Program-made: the position numbers and the translations under genes
Notes under the pieces: model-generated
What the model was told of the DNA's origin: nothing
What the model saw: the letters and a program-made list of their open reading frames with translations, nothing else
Databases searched by the model: none
Source of the DNA: Saccharopolyspora rhizosphaerae
Lineage (GTDB): Bacteria > Actinomycetota > Actinomycetes > Mycobacteriales > Pseudonocardiaceae
Length of the DNA stretch: 64,000 nt
Assembly: GCF_003931915.1 (NCBI RefSeq)
Contig: NZ_RSAA01000015.1
Location: forward strand, 1-64,000
Direction of reading: 5' to 3'
Shown: in pieces, positions 26,004 through 37,102 of the stretch
Layout of the letters: each line of letters opens with the position of its first letter
How positions within the stretch are numbered: position 1 is the first letter of the stretch

Positions 26004-26264
26004 AGCTGCCTCGTCTCCTGGTCGTAGGGGGGTGCGCGGTGCGCATGGCATGGGCGACGTGGCGGGGGTTGGACCCACAGTGCACCGGGGAGCGAAGAAG
26101 GGGCAATGGCGGCGGGACCGGAAATAATTCCAGGATGAGTTGACCAGTGGTGAATGGAAGGTTTTGCCGCCGGGTGAAAAATCCAGGAAAACTTGCTGTT
26201 GCGCAGCGTGTCCAACCGGACAAATCGGTCACTCGACCGGGGTGCCGCGTGTTAGAGGTCGACC
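26004..26264. promoter_or_regulatory. Divergent citA / urease promoter region
   Basis: A 261-base gap, unusually AT-rich for the genome between 26120 and 26200. It contains the inverted repeat TGTCC-AACC-GGACA (26209-26222), 43 bases before ureA, and related pieces ATTCCAGGA and ATCCAGGAA. These could be binding sites for nitrogen or carbon control, but no known consensus fits well. Confidence 0.4.
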
Positions 26265-26567
<303 letters not shown>

Positions 26568-26580
26568 GCAGGAGCTGCGC

Positions 26581-26942
26581 ATGCGTCCCGGCGAGGTCCT
26601 CACCTCCGACGAACCGATCCCGCTCAACCCCGGCAGGCCGCGCGTGCGGCTCACCGTCGTCAACACCGCCGACCGGGCCGTGCAGGTCGGGTCCCACCAC
26701 CACTTCGCCGCGGTCAACCCCGGCCTGCGGTTCGACCGGGCCGCTGCCTGGGCCCGCCGGCTCGACGTGCCCTCGGGGACCGCGGTGCGCTTCGAACCCG
26801 GCGTCGAGCGCGAGGTCGACCTGGTTCCCCTCGGCGGCGCGAGGCGGGTGCCCGGGCTGCGCCCCGAGCTCGCCGGTGAGCTCGACCAGCGCGACCACGA
26901 GGCGGGCGGGCCCGCTTACGGGGAGAAGGGCGAGGGGATCCG

Positions 26943-26946
<4 letters not shown>
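26581..26946 (+). CDS. ureB: Urease beta subunit
   Basis: A 121-residue subunit. [39 protein letters not shown] and [20 protein letters not shown] are the conserved beta-strand core that packs on UreC. Thirteen bases follow ureA with an AGGAG ribosome site; the stop overlaps the ureC start by 4 bases, coupling translation. The C-terminus is slightly extended ([16 protein letters not shown]). Confidence 0.97.
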
Positions 26947-28669
<1,723 letters not shown>

Positions 28670-28670
<1 letters not shown>

Positions 28671-29356
28671 TGGGGCTCGCGGCACTGGCCCTGGCCGACT
28701 CCCGGTTCCCCGGGGGCGGCCACGTGCACTCGGGCGGCGTGGAAGAAGCGTCCTCGCGCGGACTCCTCCGCAGCACCGCCGACCTGCGGGAGTTCCTGCG
28801 CGGCAGGCTCTTCGCCGCGGGTTCGCTGCAGGCGGTCTTCGCCGCCGCAGCGGCCCACGCCGCGCAGCGCGGAGTCCACAGCGGACACTGGGCCGACCTG
28901 GACGCCGAACTCGACGCCCGCACCCCCTCCCCGGCGCAGCGGGAGGCGTCGCGCGCGCAGGGCAGGGGGATGCTTCGCGCCGGCCGCGCCGCGTGGCCCT
29001 CGCCGGTGCTGGACCGGGTGGTGGCGGAGACGCCGCGACCGCACCAGCCGGTCGTGCTGGGCGTGCTGGCCGCGAGCGCCGGTTCGCCGCCCCGGGAGGC
29101 GGCGCTGATCGCCGGGTACCTGGCGATCAGCGGTCCGGCCTCCGCCGGGGTCCGCCTGCTCGGGCTGGACCCGTTCGAGGCCAACGCGGCCCTGGTCGCG
29201 CTGTCCGCGGAGCTCGACCAGATCGCCGACGAAGCCGCCCGGGTCGCCGGTCTCACCTCCGCGGAGCTGCCCGCGCCGGGCGCCCCGGCCCTGGACCTGC
29301 TCGCAGAAGCCCACGACCGCCACCACCGGGAAGAGGTGCGTCTCTTTGCCTCCTGA
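28670..29356 (+). CDS. ureF: Urease accessory protein UreF
   Basis: A 228-residue all-helical accessory protein. [20 protein letters not shown] at the N-terminus, [10 protein letters not shown], and [13 protein letters not shown] near the C-terminus fit UreF. It links UreD-bound apo-urease to UreG and gates GTP hydrolysis. The ATG shares its first base with the ureC stop codon. UreE is absent from the operon, as usual in actinobacteria. Confidence 0.92.
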
Positions 29357-30050
29357 ACACGGCCACGGCCACGCACATCCTGTCGGCTTCGACCCGACCG
29401 CCACCGGACCCGACCCGCACTCGGCGGCACCGCAGCCGGGACGACCGTTCCGACTGGGCATCGGCGGGCCGGTCGGCAGCGGCAAGACCGCCCTGACCGC
29501 CGCGCTGTGCCGGGCGCTGGGCCAGGAGATCGACCTGGCGGTGGTCACCAACGACATCTACACCACCGAGGACGCCGACTTCCTGCGCCAGGCGGGCGTT
29601 CTCGACGCCAACCGGATCGAAGCGGTGCAGACCGGCGCGTGCCCGCACACCGCGATCCGGGACGACATCACCGCGAACCTGGACGCCGTGGACCGGCTCA
29701 CCGAGCGGCACCCGGGATTGGAGCTGGTCATCGTCGAGAGCGGCGGCGACAACCTCACCGCGGTGTTCAGCCGGGGCTTGGCGGACCGGCAGGTCTTCGT
29801 CGTCGATGTCGCCGGTGGCGACAAGGTCCCCCGCAAGGGCGGGCCCGGGGTCACCACGGCCGACCTGCTGGTCATCAACAAGGTCGACCTGGCCGAGCTC
29901 GTCGGCGCGGACATGGAGGTGATGACCTCCGACGCCCACCGCATGCGCGCGGGCGCCCCCGTCGTCACCCAGTCCTTGACCCTCACCCCGAACGCTCCCG
30001 ACGTCGCCGCGTGGGTGCGCCGGCACGTGGAGGTCGGCGTCGGTGCGTGA
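29346..30050 (+). CDS. ureG: Urease accessory GTPase UreG
   Basis: A 234-residue SIMIBI GTPase delivering nickel. P-loop [13 protein letters not shown] (about residues 41-53), [15 protein letters not shown], the metal-binding ACPH (C-P-H) and INKVDLAEL (G4 NKxD) are intact. The N-terminal [13 protein letters not shown] is His-rich and could store or bind nickel, partly replacing the missing UreE. Start is TTG 29346 inside the ureF end (11-base overlap), chosen because it retains this stretch and has a GAGGTG ribosome site. Confidence 0.95.
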   Translation: MPPEHGHGHAHPVGFDPTATGPDPHSAAPQPGRPFRLGIGGPVGSGKTALTAALCRALGQEIDLAVVTNDIYTTEDADFLRQAGVLDANRIEAVQTGACPHTAIRDDITANLDAVDRLTERHPGLELVIVESGGDNLTAVFSRGLADRQVFVVDVAGGDKVPRKGGPGVTTADLLVINKVDLAELVGADMEVMTSDAHRMRAGAPVVTQSLTLTPNAPDVAAWVRRHVEVGVGA

Positions 30051-30089
30051 GGGCAGGGCCGACGCGCTCCGACACCGGGGCGGGGTCGC

Positions 30090-30845
30090 GTGAAGGCCAC
30101 CGCCCTGCTGGCCGTCGAGGTCTCCGGTGGGCGCAGCGTCGTCCGGGACCTGCGCTCGCAGGCTCCCCTGACGCTGGTGCCGCGCCGGACCGCGACGGCT
30201 TCCGGAGGGGCCGCTGTCGTGCACCTGGTGAGCTCGGCCGCGAGCCCGGTCGGCGGTGACCGCGTCGACCTGCGGGTCCGCGTCGGTCCCGGGGCTCGGC
30301 TTCGGCTCGTCGGGACGGCGGCGACCGTCGCCCTGCCCGGCCGGGGGAGCAGCCGTTCCACCGTCCACATCGAGGTCGACGAGGGCGGCACGGTCCAGTA
30401 CCTGCCGGAGACCACCGTGATCAGCTCCCGCGCCGACCACGCCGCGGAGCTGACCGTCGAGCTCGCGGCCGGGGCGCGGGCGCGGTGCAGGGAGTCCCTG
30501 GTGCGCGGGCGGTGCGGGGAACCTTCCGGTCACCTGGTGGCGACGACGCAGGTCACGCGCTCGGGCAAGCCGCTGCTGCGGCAGCGGATCGACCTCGGCG
30601 ACGCCCGGACGGCGGCCAGCCCCGGCTACCTCGCCGGCGCGCGGGTGCTGGCGTCGGAGGTCGTCGCGTGGGACCGGGACCCGCCCGGCCCCCTCAGCGG
30701 CCAGTGGTGGTCGCTGGCACCGCTGGCGGCCGGGGGAGCGCTGGCCACCGCACTGGCCGACGACGCGGTGACGGCGGGACACCGGCTCGCGGAAGCCCTC
30801 TCCCACCATCCGGACGTCGAGGACCTCCTCGTTCCGACGTGGTGA
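30090..30845 (+). CDS. ureD: Urease accessory protein UreD
   Basis: A 251-residue beta-rich scaffold that binds apo-UreABC and passes nickel from UreFG. Characteristic pieces are HLVSSAASPVGGDRVDLRV, LRLVGTAATVALPGR, VQYLPETTVI and VRGRCGEPSGHLV. It is last in the operon, 39 bases after ureG, with GTG 30090 as start. It is slightly short for the family but has no missing block. The following 270 bases lead to pdxH. Confidence 0.9.
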   Translation: MKATALLAVEVSGGRSVVRDLRSQAPLTLVPRRTATASGGAAVVHLVSSAASPVGGDRVDLRVRVGPGARLRLVGTAATVALPGRGSSRSTVHIEVDEGGTVQYLPETTVISSRADHAAELTVELAAGARARCRESLVRGRCGEPSGHLVATTQVTRSGKPLLRQRIDLGDARTAASPGYLAGARVLASEVVAWDRDPPGPLSGQWWSLAPLAAGGALATALADDAVTAGHRLAEALSHHPDVEDLLVPTW

Positions 30846-30848
30846 GGT

Positions 30849-30874
30849 GGGTGGCAGGGAGGTTCCCCTGCTCT
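30849..30874 (-). repeat. Single copy of the GGGAACCTCCCTG repeat
   Basis: Just after the ureD stop, the minus strand reads GGGGAACCTCCCTGCCACCC, closely matching the first unit of the tandem repeat at 19085. Confidence 0.4.
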
Positions 30875-31116
30875 TCTCGCAGCGCAACGGCTGATCGGGT
30901 GATGAGGAGGAGGTGTGGGAACGATCACTGCATCGGTTGCGGAATCGATCGTGAACTCCCGCCGATTCGGCTCGCGTTCGGATCCCGTTTACCGTCGTGA
31001 GGAATGGCCGAGGCGCCTCGCGCGCGTCGGCATCGTCCAACCCGTACCGTCCGGCGCCGAGCCGGGATGTCGAGTTCGAGTCGTGCCGTTCGCCGCGCGA
31101 GTCAGGGAGGAAGCTG

Positions 31117-31770
31117 ATGTCGGAGGCCAAGGTCGCGTTGCCGTCCATGCGTGTTTCCTACGAAGCCGGGGCGTTGCACGAGGACTCGCTCGCCGACACC
31201 TGGCACGAGCAGCTGCAGCGGTGGTTCGACGACGCCATCGCGGCCGAGCTGGTCGAGCCCAACGCGATGGTGCTGGCCACCGCCGACCCCGAAGGCTTCC
31301 CGTCCTCGCGAACCGTGCTGTGCAAGGGCTTCGACGAGCGCGGCGTCGTGTTCTTCACGAACTACACCTCCAACAAGAGCCACGACCTGAAGGCGACTCG
31401 CGTTGCGGCGGCGACGTTCCCGTGGCTCGGCCTGCAGCGCCAGGTCAACGTGCGCGGCGAGGTGGAGAAGGTCAGCTCCGCCGAGACGGCCGAGTACTGG
31501 GCCGAGCGCCCGCGCGGCTCGCAGCTGGGCGCTTGGGCCTCGCCGCAGTCGCGGGTGGTGAACGGCCGTGAGGCGCTGGAGAACTCGCTCAACGGCATCG
31601 AACGCCGCTTCGGCGACGCCGAGAAGGTGCCGGTCCCGCCGCACTGGGGCGGGTGGCGGATCCGCCCGGACTACGTCGAGTTCTGGCAGGGCCGTCCCGA
31701 CCGGCTGCACGACCGGCTCCGCTTCCGCCGCGACGACGACCACTGGGCGGTCGAGCGCCTGGCTCCGTGA
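31117..31770 (+). CDS. pdxH: Pyridoxamine/pyridoxine 5'-phosphate oxidase
   Basis: A 217-residue FMN enzyme oxidising pyridoxine or pyridoxamine phosphate to pyridoxal phosphate. N-terminal MRVSYEAGALHEDSLADTWH, FMN-binding SSRTVLCKGFDERGVVFFTN and SNKSHDL, RQVNVRGEVEKV, and the signature EFWQGRPDRLHDRLRF near the C-terminus with closing VERLAP are all present. Strong GGGAGGAAG ribosome site fixes the ATG at 31117. No operon partner. Confidence 0.95.
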   Translation: MSEAKVALPSMRVSYEAGALHEDSLADTWHEQLQRWFDDAIAAELVEPNAMVLATADPEGFPSSRTVLCKGFDERGVVFFTNYTSNKSHDLKATRVAAATFPWLGLQRQVNVRGEVEKVSSAETAEYWAERPRGSQLGAWASPQSRVVNGREALENSLNGIERRFGDAEKVPVPPHWGGWRIRPDYVEFWQGRPDRLHDRLRFRRDDDHWAVERLAP

Positions 31771-31855
31771 TCGGCTACGCGGGCGTAGACCTCCGTCACA
31801 CGGGCGGGAAACCCGGTGGTCCCTTAGCCTCGCGAAGGACTAAGGTGCTGCTCTC

Positions 31856-33148
31856 GTGCAGCAGAGCAGCGGAACCATCCCCCGACGGGGCCTGAGGGCC
31901 AAGCTCGGGAAGGTCTTCATCGACACCCGCCCGCTGCAGTACCCCGCGTACCGCCGGCTGTGGCTGTCCAACATCGTCACCGCGGTCGGCGCGCAGTTCT
32001 CGGCCGTCGCCGTGCCCAAGCAGATCTACGACATCACCGGCTCGTCGTTCCACGTCGGGCTCGCGGGCCTCTTCGGCCTGGTCCCGCTGCTGGTGTTCGG
32101 CCTGTGGGGTGGCGCGATCGCCGACACCGTCGACCGGCGCAAGCTGCTGCTGATCACCAACGGCGGGCTCGCGGTGACCTCGGTGCTGCTGTGGCTGGTC
32201 GCGTTCGCCGGCATCCCGTCGGTGTGGCTGGTGCTGGTGCTGTTCGCGCTCCAGCAGACGTTCTTCGCGGTCAACTCGCCGACGCGCGGAGCCGCCGTCG
32301 CCCGGCTCATCCCCACGCACCTGCTGCCCTCGGCGCAGGCCCTGGGCTCCACCGTCTTCCAGCTCGGCTCGATCGTCGGGCCGCTGCTGGCGGGAGTCCT
32401 GCTGCCGGTGCTGGGCCTGTCCGTGCTGTACCTCGTGGACGCGATCGCGCTGTGCCTGGCGCTGGGGGCCGTGTTCCGGCTGCCCCCGCTGCCGCCGCAG
32501 GACGGCGCGCCGAAGAAGGCCGGTCTCCGCTCGGTGCTCGACGGCTTCCGCTACCTCGGCCTGCACGCGGTGCTGCTGGCCTCGTTCCTGCTCGACATCA
32601 TCGCCATGGTCTTCGGCATGCCGCGCGCGCTGTTCCCGGAGATGGCCGAGCGCACCTTCGGCGACCCGCCCGGTGGCGGTGCCGCGCTCGGCTGGCTCTA
32701 CGCGGCGATCCCGCTCGGGGCGTTCTGCTTCGGGCTGTTCTCCGGCTGGCTGCACCGCATCGCCCGGCACGGCGTCGGCGTGACGCTGGCCGTGATCGCC
32801 TGGGGCGTGGCGATCATCGGGTTCGGCTTCGCCGACTCGCTGTGGCTCGCGGTGCTCTTCCTGGCGCTCGGCGGCGGCGCGGACCTGGTGAGCATGGTCT
32901 ACCGGAGTTCGATCCTGCAGGCGGCGGCCACCGACGAGATGCGCGGCCGGATCCAGGGCGTGTTCACCGTCGTCGTGGCGGGCGGGCCGAGGTTGGCCGA
33001 CACCCTGCACGGCTTGGCCGGTGCCGCGCTGGGCACCGGGACGGCCGTGGTGATCGGGGGCGTGCTCGTCGTGCTCGCCGCCGCGCTGTCGGCCGCGTTC
33101 CTGCCGGCGTTCTGGCAGTACCGGGCGCCCACTGGTGACGGCACGTGA
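31856..33148 (+). CDS. MFS exporter, EntS-like
   Basis: A 430-residue, 12-helix carrier. PAYRRLWLSNIVTAVGAQFS at helix 1, DTVDRRKLL in the helix 2-3 loop and NSPTRGAAVARLIPTHLLPS follow the MFS_3/EntS pattern, as does the other exporter at 14948, although the two are clearly distinct sequences. Likely efflux function; substrate unknown. The GTG at 31856 is the only good in-frame start; the ribosome site is weak. It stands alone between pdxH and the APC gene. Confidence 0.82.
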   Translation: MQQSSGTIPRRGLRAKLGKVFIDTRPLQYPAYRRLWLSNIVTAVGAQFSAVAVPKQIYDITGSSFHVGLAGLFGLVPLLVFGLWGGAIADTVDRRKLLLITNGGLAVTSVLLWLVAFAGIPSVWLVLVLFALQQTFFAVNSPTRGAAVARLIPTHLLPSAQALGSTVFQLGSIVGPLLAGVLLPVLGLSVLYLVDAIALCLALGAVFRLPPLPPQDGAPKKAGLRSVLDGFRYLGLHAVLLASFLLDIIAMVFGMPRALFPEMAERTFGDPPGGGAALGWLYAAIPLGAFCFGLFSGWLHRIARHGVGVTLAVIAWGVAIIGFGFADSLWLAVLFLALGGGADLVSMVYRSSILQAAATDEMRGRIQGVFTVVVAGGPRLADTLHGLAGAALGTGTAVVIGGVLVVLAAALSAAFLPAFWQYRAPTGDGT

Positions 33149-33267
33149 CGTGATCGAGCCGGAGCGTGCCGGTTGGGCACTCCGCCACGCGTGCGCCGAG
33201 AAGTGGAGGGCGTTTCGACCAGGGGTGGGCAGACAAGCTCCGAAGCCAACCTGCACACTTCTCCACT

Positions 33268-34662
33268 ATGGCCAACGAAACGACCGTGAACGCGCCCGGC
33301 GGTGCGCAGGAGCCTGGCCTCAAGAAGGTGATGGGCCCGAAACTGCTGCTCTTCTTCGTGGTGGGAGACATCCTCGGGACCACGATCTACTCGTTGACCG
33401 GGAAGGTCGCCGGCAAAGTCGGGGGAGCGCTCTGGGTTCCGTTCCTGGTCGCGTTCGTGGTCGCTTTCCTGACCGCGTTCAGCTACCTCGAGCTGGTCGG
33501 CAAGTACCCCAAGGCCGGCGGGGCCCCGCTGTACGTGCACAAGGCGTTCGGCGTCCACTTCCTGACCTTCTTGATCGCCTTCGCGGTGATGTGCTCCGGC
33601 ATCACCTCGGCCTCCTCGGCCGCGCAGGCGTTCAGCGGTGACTACCTCACGGGCATCTTCGGCGACGGCATCGAGCCCTACTCGTGGATGGTCGCGCTCG
33701 GCTTCCTGCTGCTGCTCGCGGCGATCAACTTCCGCGGCGTCGGCGAGTCGGTCAAGATGAACGTCGTCCTGACCTGCGTGGAGCTGTCCGGCCTGGCGAT
33801 CGTGATCGTGTTCGGCCTGATCGCGATCTTCGGTGGCAGCCACAGCCCCGACATCGCGCCCGACCCGAGCCGGCTGACGCAGTTCGACACCGACACCTCG
33901 CCGCTGCTGGCGATCACCTCGGCCACCGCGCTCGCGTTCTTCGCCATGGTCGGCTTCGAGGACTCGGTCAACATGGCCGAGGAGACCAAGAACCCCGCGA
34001 AGAACTTCCCGCGCGCCCTGCTCGTGGGCATGATCATCACCGCGGTCATCTACCTGGTCATCGCGCTGATCACCTCGACGTTGGTGCCCACCGACGAGCT
34101 GGCGGAGTCCGACGGCCCGCTGCTGCTGGTGGTCAAGGCCGCCGCCCCGTGGTTCCCGCCGCTGCTGTTCTCGATGATCGCCCTGTTCGCGGTCACCAAC
34201 ACGGCGCTGATCAACATGCTGATGGCCAGCCGACTGGTCTACGGCATGGCCAACGAGGGTGTCGTGCCCCGCGCCTTCGGCAAGGTCCACCGGGGCCGCC
34301 GCACGCCGTGGGTGTCGATCCTGTTCACCAGCATCATCGCGATCATCCTGGTGAGCTCGCTGGAGATCTCCGACCTGGGCAGCACCACCTCGCTGCTGCT
34401 GCTCCTGGTGTTCGCGGTGGTCAACGTCGCGGTGCTGGTGCTGCGCAAGGACGAGGTCGAGCACGACCACTTCCGGGCGCCCACCTGGGTCCCCGTGCTC
34501 GGCGCGCTGACCTGCGCGTTCTTCGCCAGCCCGCTGTCCGGCCGGCCTGCGACGGAGTACATCATCGCCGGGATCCTGCTCGGCATCGGCGTGATCTTCT
34601 GGGTGATCAACTACTTCGTCAAGGGCAAGACGGACTTCGAAGCCGAGGCCCTGACCAAGTAG
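33268..34662 (+). CDS. APC-superfamily amino acid permease
   Basis: A 464-residue membrane protein with 12 helices. The helix-1 region GPKLLLFFVVGDILGTTIYS carries the unwound-helix motif of APC carriers, and FAMVGFEDSVNMAEETKNP on helix 6-7 is the family signature. It should import or exchange an amino acid or polyamine; specificity is not visible. The ATG at 33268 gives a short cytoplasmic N-terminus. A long hairpin terminator follows. Confidence 0.87.
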   Translation: MANETTVNAPGGAQEPGLKKVMGPKLLLFFVVGDILGTTIYSLTGKVAGKVGGALWVPFLVAFVVAFLTAFSYLELVGKYPKAGGAPLYVHKAFGVHFLTFLIAFAVMCSGITSASSAAQAFSGDYLTGIFGDGIEPYSWMVALGFLLLLAAINFRGVGESVKMNVVLTCVELSGLAIVIVFGLIAIFGGSHSPDIAPDPSRLTQFDTDTSPLLAITSATALAFFAMVGFEDSVNMAEETKNPAKNFPRALLVGMIITAVIYLVIALITSTLVPTDELAESDGPLLLVVKAAAPWFPPLLFSMIALFAVTNTALINMLMASRLVYGMANEGVVPRAFGKVHRGRRTPWVSILFTSIIAIILVSSLEISDLGSTTSLLLLLVFAVVNVAVLVLRKDEVEHDHFRAPTWVPVLGALTCAFFASPLSGRPATEYIIAGILLGIGVIFWVINYFVKGKTDFEAEALTK

Positions 34663-34675
34663 GTCGTCGCTCGCT

Positions 34676-34721
34676 GGGAGGCGGTTCGGGACACCCTTCG
34701 CGGTGCCCCGGGCCGCCTCCC
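34676..34721 (+). terminator. Terminator after APC permease
   Basis: Long interrupted stem: GGGAGGCGG, CGGG and CACC pair with GGTG, CCCG and CCGCCTCCC around a CTTCGC loop. It starts 13 bases after the stop. Confidence 0.85.
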
Positions 34722-34739
34722 GGTCGTAGAGTTGGCGGC

Positions 34740-35666
34740 GTGCATGATCCTCTTCCCGCCACCGGACGGCAGTTCGAGATCACCTCGGGGGCCGCGAGTG
34801 CGGTCATCACCGAGTTCGGTGCCGCGCTGCGCGCCTTCTCCGTCGACGGAGTGCCCCTCACCGAGACCTTCGACGCGGACCGCCTCCCGCCGTCCGCCTC
34901 GGGATCGGTGCTGGTGCCGTGGCCGAACCGGGTCGCCGACGGGCGCTGGGCGCTCGACGGGGAACCGCAGCAGCTCGCGCTGACCGAGCCCGACCGGCAC
35001 AACGCCATCCACGGCCTGCTGCGGCACGAGCCGTGGTCGATCGTCGAGCACACGAACTCCGCCGTCGTGCTGCAGGCCACCGTCTCGCCGCGGCCCGGCT
35101 GGCCGGTGCCGCTGCTGACCTCGATCGGCTACGCGCTCGACGACGACGGCCTGACCGTGACCCACACCGTGGAGAACCTGGGTGGGCGCGCGGTCCCCTT
35201 CGGCGTCGGGGTGCACCCCTACCCGCGCGCGGGTGACGTCGAGACCGACGAGTGCACGCTGCGCCTGGCCGCCGCCACGGTCCTGCCGGTGGACGCCGAC
35301 CGGCTGCTGCCGGTCCGACCGCCGCGCGCGCTGCAGGGCGACGAGGTCGACTTCCGCACCGGTCGCCGCCTCGCCGGCGTCCTGCTCGACACCGCCTTCG
35401 GCGGTGCGGCCCCGGCCCCCGACGACCCGGAGGGCCTCGTCCGGCACTCGCTCACCGGCCCCGACGGCCACGGCGTGCAGCTCTGGGCGGACCCGGTGTT
35501 CAAGTGGGTGCAGGTCTACACCGCCGACGACTACCCCGACCGCGGTCGGGCCGTTGCCATCGAACCGATGACCTGCCCGCCGAACGCCCTGAACTCCGGC
35601 ACCGACCTCATCACCCTCCGCCCGGGCGAGGCCTGGACGGCGCACTGGGGCCTCAAGGCCATCTGA
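34740..35666 (+). CDS. Aldose 1-epimerase family protein
   Basis: A 308-residue beta-sandwich enzyme of the galactose-mutarotase superfamily, interconverting alpha and beta anomers of a sugar. Catalytic residues are visible: His in HNAIHGLLRHEPW, His in GVGVHPYPRAG and the general base Glu in AIEPMTCPPNALN. VPWPNRVADGRW is another family motif. The GTG at 34740 gives the expected short N-terminus. It is a single gene ending at a strong bidirectional terminator. Which sugar is unknown. Confidence 0.9.
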   Translation: MHDPLPATGRQFEITSGAASAVITEFGAALRAFSVDGVPLTETFDADRLPPSASGSVLVPWPNRVADGRWALDGEPQQLALTEPDRHNAIHGLLRHEPWSIVEHTNSAVVLQATVSPRPGWPVPLLTSIGYALDDDGLTVTHTVENLGGRAVPFGVGVHPYPRAGDVETDECTLRLAAATVLPVDADRLLPVRPPRALQGDEVDFRTGRRLAGVLLDTAFGGAAPAPDDPEGLVRHSLTGPDGHGVQLWADPVFKWVQVYTADDYPDRGRAVAIEPMTCPPNALNSGTDLITLRPGEAWTAHWGLKAI

Positions 35667-35775
35667 GCCCCGTCGACGAGCGAGCCAGGAGAGTAGTCCC
35701 GGGGGCTGCGACTGGAACTCCTCCCTCCACGCCGAACGGTCCGGTTCCAGTGCTGGTGACCGAGGTGGGGCCGTG

Positions 35776-35818
35776 ACGGGGAACCGCCCCTCGCTCGCGG
35801 CGAGAGGCGGTTCCCCGT
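35776..35818. terminator. Bidirectional terminator between epimerase and acyl-CoA dehydrogenase
   Basis: 19-bp stem with one mismatch (35776-35794 with 35800-35818, arm begins ACGGGGAACCGCC) and a 5-base loop between convergent genes. Confidence 0.9.
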
Positions 35819-35834
35819 GGGGCTGCTGACTCCG

Positions 35835-36977
35835 TCAGCGCTGGGTGAGGTGGCGGGCGATGACCACGCGCTGGATCTGGTTGGTGCCCTCGAAGATCTG
35901 CAGGACCTTGGCCTCGCGCATGTAGCGCTCGGCGGGGAAGTCCCGGGTGTAGCCGGCGCCGCCGAGGACCTGGACCGCGTCGGTGGTCACCTTCATCGCC
36001 GCGTCGGTGGCCACCAGCTTCGCGACCGACGCCTGCTCGCCGAAGGGTAGACCGGCGTCGCGGCGACGGGCCCCGTCGAGGTACGTCGCGCGGGCCGACT
36101 GCACAGCCGCGGCCATGTCGGCCAGCATGAACTCGACACCCTGGAACTCGATGATCGGCTGCCCGAACTGCTGGCGCTGCTGGGCGTAGTCGACCGCGAG
36201 GTCCAGCGCCGCCTGGGCGAGTCCCACCGCGCAGGCGGCGATGCCGAGGCGGCCGGAGTCCAGCGCGCACAGCGCGATCTTGAGCCCGTCACCCTCCTCG
36301 CCGATCAGCCGCTCGGCCGGGACGCGGGCGTCCTCGAAGTACAGCGGGGTCGTGGGTGAACCGGTGAGTCCCATCTTGTGCTCGGGCGGTCCGGCCGTCA
36401 GGCCTGAGGTCGTCGAGTCGACGAGCAGGCAGCTGATGCCGCGCGGGCCGTCGCCGGTGCGGGCCATCAGGGTGTAGAAGTCCGCTTCGCTGCCGTGGGT
36501 GGTCCACGCCTTCTGGCCGTTGACCACGTACTCCTCGCCGCTGCGCTCCGCGCGGGTGCTCAGCGCGGCCGCGTCGGACCCCGCGTGCGGCTCCGACAGC
36601 GCGTACGCACCCAGCAGCGAGCCGCCGATCATCTCCGGGAGCCACTGTTCGCGCTGGTCCTCGGTGCCGAAGTGGGCGAGCGGGAAGCAGCTCATGGTGT
36701 GCACCGACAGGCTCACGCCGACGGTCATCCAGGCGCGGCTGATCTCCTCCAGCACCTGCAGGTACACCTCGTAGGGCTGCGCGCCGCCGCCGTGCTGCTC
36801 GGGGTAGGGCAGGCCGAGCAACCCGGCCTCGCCGAGCAGGCGGAACGCGTCGCGCGGGAACTTCGCGGCGGCCTCGTCCTCGGCGGCACGGCCGGCGAGT
36901 TCGTCGCGGGCGATCTCGCGGGTCAACGCGAGCAGATCAGTCGCTTCCTCGGTCGGAAGCAGGCGGTGAACGGTCAT
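35835..36977 (-). CDS. Acyl-CoA dehydrogenase
   Basis: A 380-residue FAD enzyme of beta-oxidation-type alpha,beta-dehydrogenation. AYALSEPHAGSDAA and GQKAWTTHGSEAD bind FAD and substrate; RQQFGQPIIEFQGVEFMLADM is the helical domain signature. The C-terminal VLQIFEGTNQIQRVVIARHL contains the catalytic base Glu of the short/medium-chain type. The ATG at 36977 has a GGGAG ribosome site; the longer reading adds an unlikely leader across the operator. Divergent from a TetR gene and probably repressed by it. Confidence 0.92.
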   Translation of the reverse strand: MTVHRLLPTEEATDLLALTREIARDELAGRAAEDEAAAKFPRDAFRLLGEAGLLGLPYPEQHGGGAQPYEVYLQVLEEISRAWMTVGVSLSVHTMSCFPLAHFGTEDQREQWLPEMIGGSLLGAYALSEPHAGSDAAALSTRAERSGEEYVVNGQKAWTTHGSEADFYTLMARTGDGPRGISCLLVDSTTSGLTAGPPEHKMGLTGSPTTPLYFEDARVPAERLIGEEGDGLKIALCALDSGRLGIAACAVGLAQAALDLAVDYAQQRQQFGQPIIEFQGVEFMLADMAAAVQSARATYLDGARRRDAGLPFGEQASVAKLVATDAAMKVTTDAVQVLGGAGYTRDFPAERYMREAKVLQIFEGTNQIQRVVIARHLTQR

Positions 36978-37015
36978 GGCGCGCTCCCACGGTCCAGTGT
37001 GCGTAGCCGGTCGGC

Positions 37016-37053
37016 GTACTGCAATCAGTACTGTATGACGTACTCCAGTACTG
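37016..37053. promoter_or_regulatory. Operator cluster in divergent acyl-CoA dehydrogenase / TetR promoter
   Basis: GTACTGCAATCAGTAC (37016-37031, 6-base arms) is followed by GTACT-CC-AGTAC and CAGTACTG. Repeated AGTAC half-sites on both strands suggest binding of two TetR dimers covering both promoters. Confidence 0.6.
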
Positions 37054-37102
37054 TGGACAGGTCTGCTCGGAGGATTCAACGTCCTGTGGCAGGCTTCTCC
37101 CG

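Noticed and set aside
26120-26200. GlnR-type nitrogen-control box upstream of urease
   Set aside because: GTGAA and GGAAA elements are present, but spacing and conserved bases do not fit the GTnAC-N6-GAAAC pattern well enough to call.
30517-30540. Copy of the GGGAACCTTCCGGTCAC repeat inside ureD
   Set aside because: The same bases encode the GEPSGHL segment conserved in UreD proteins, so similarity to the repeat may be chance.
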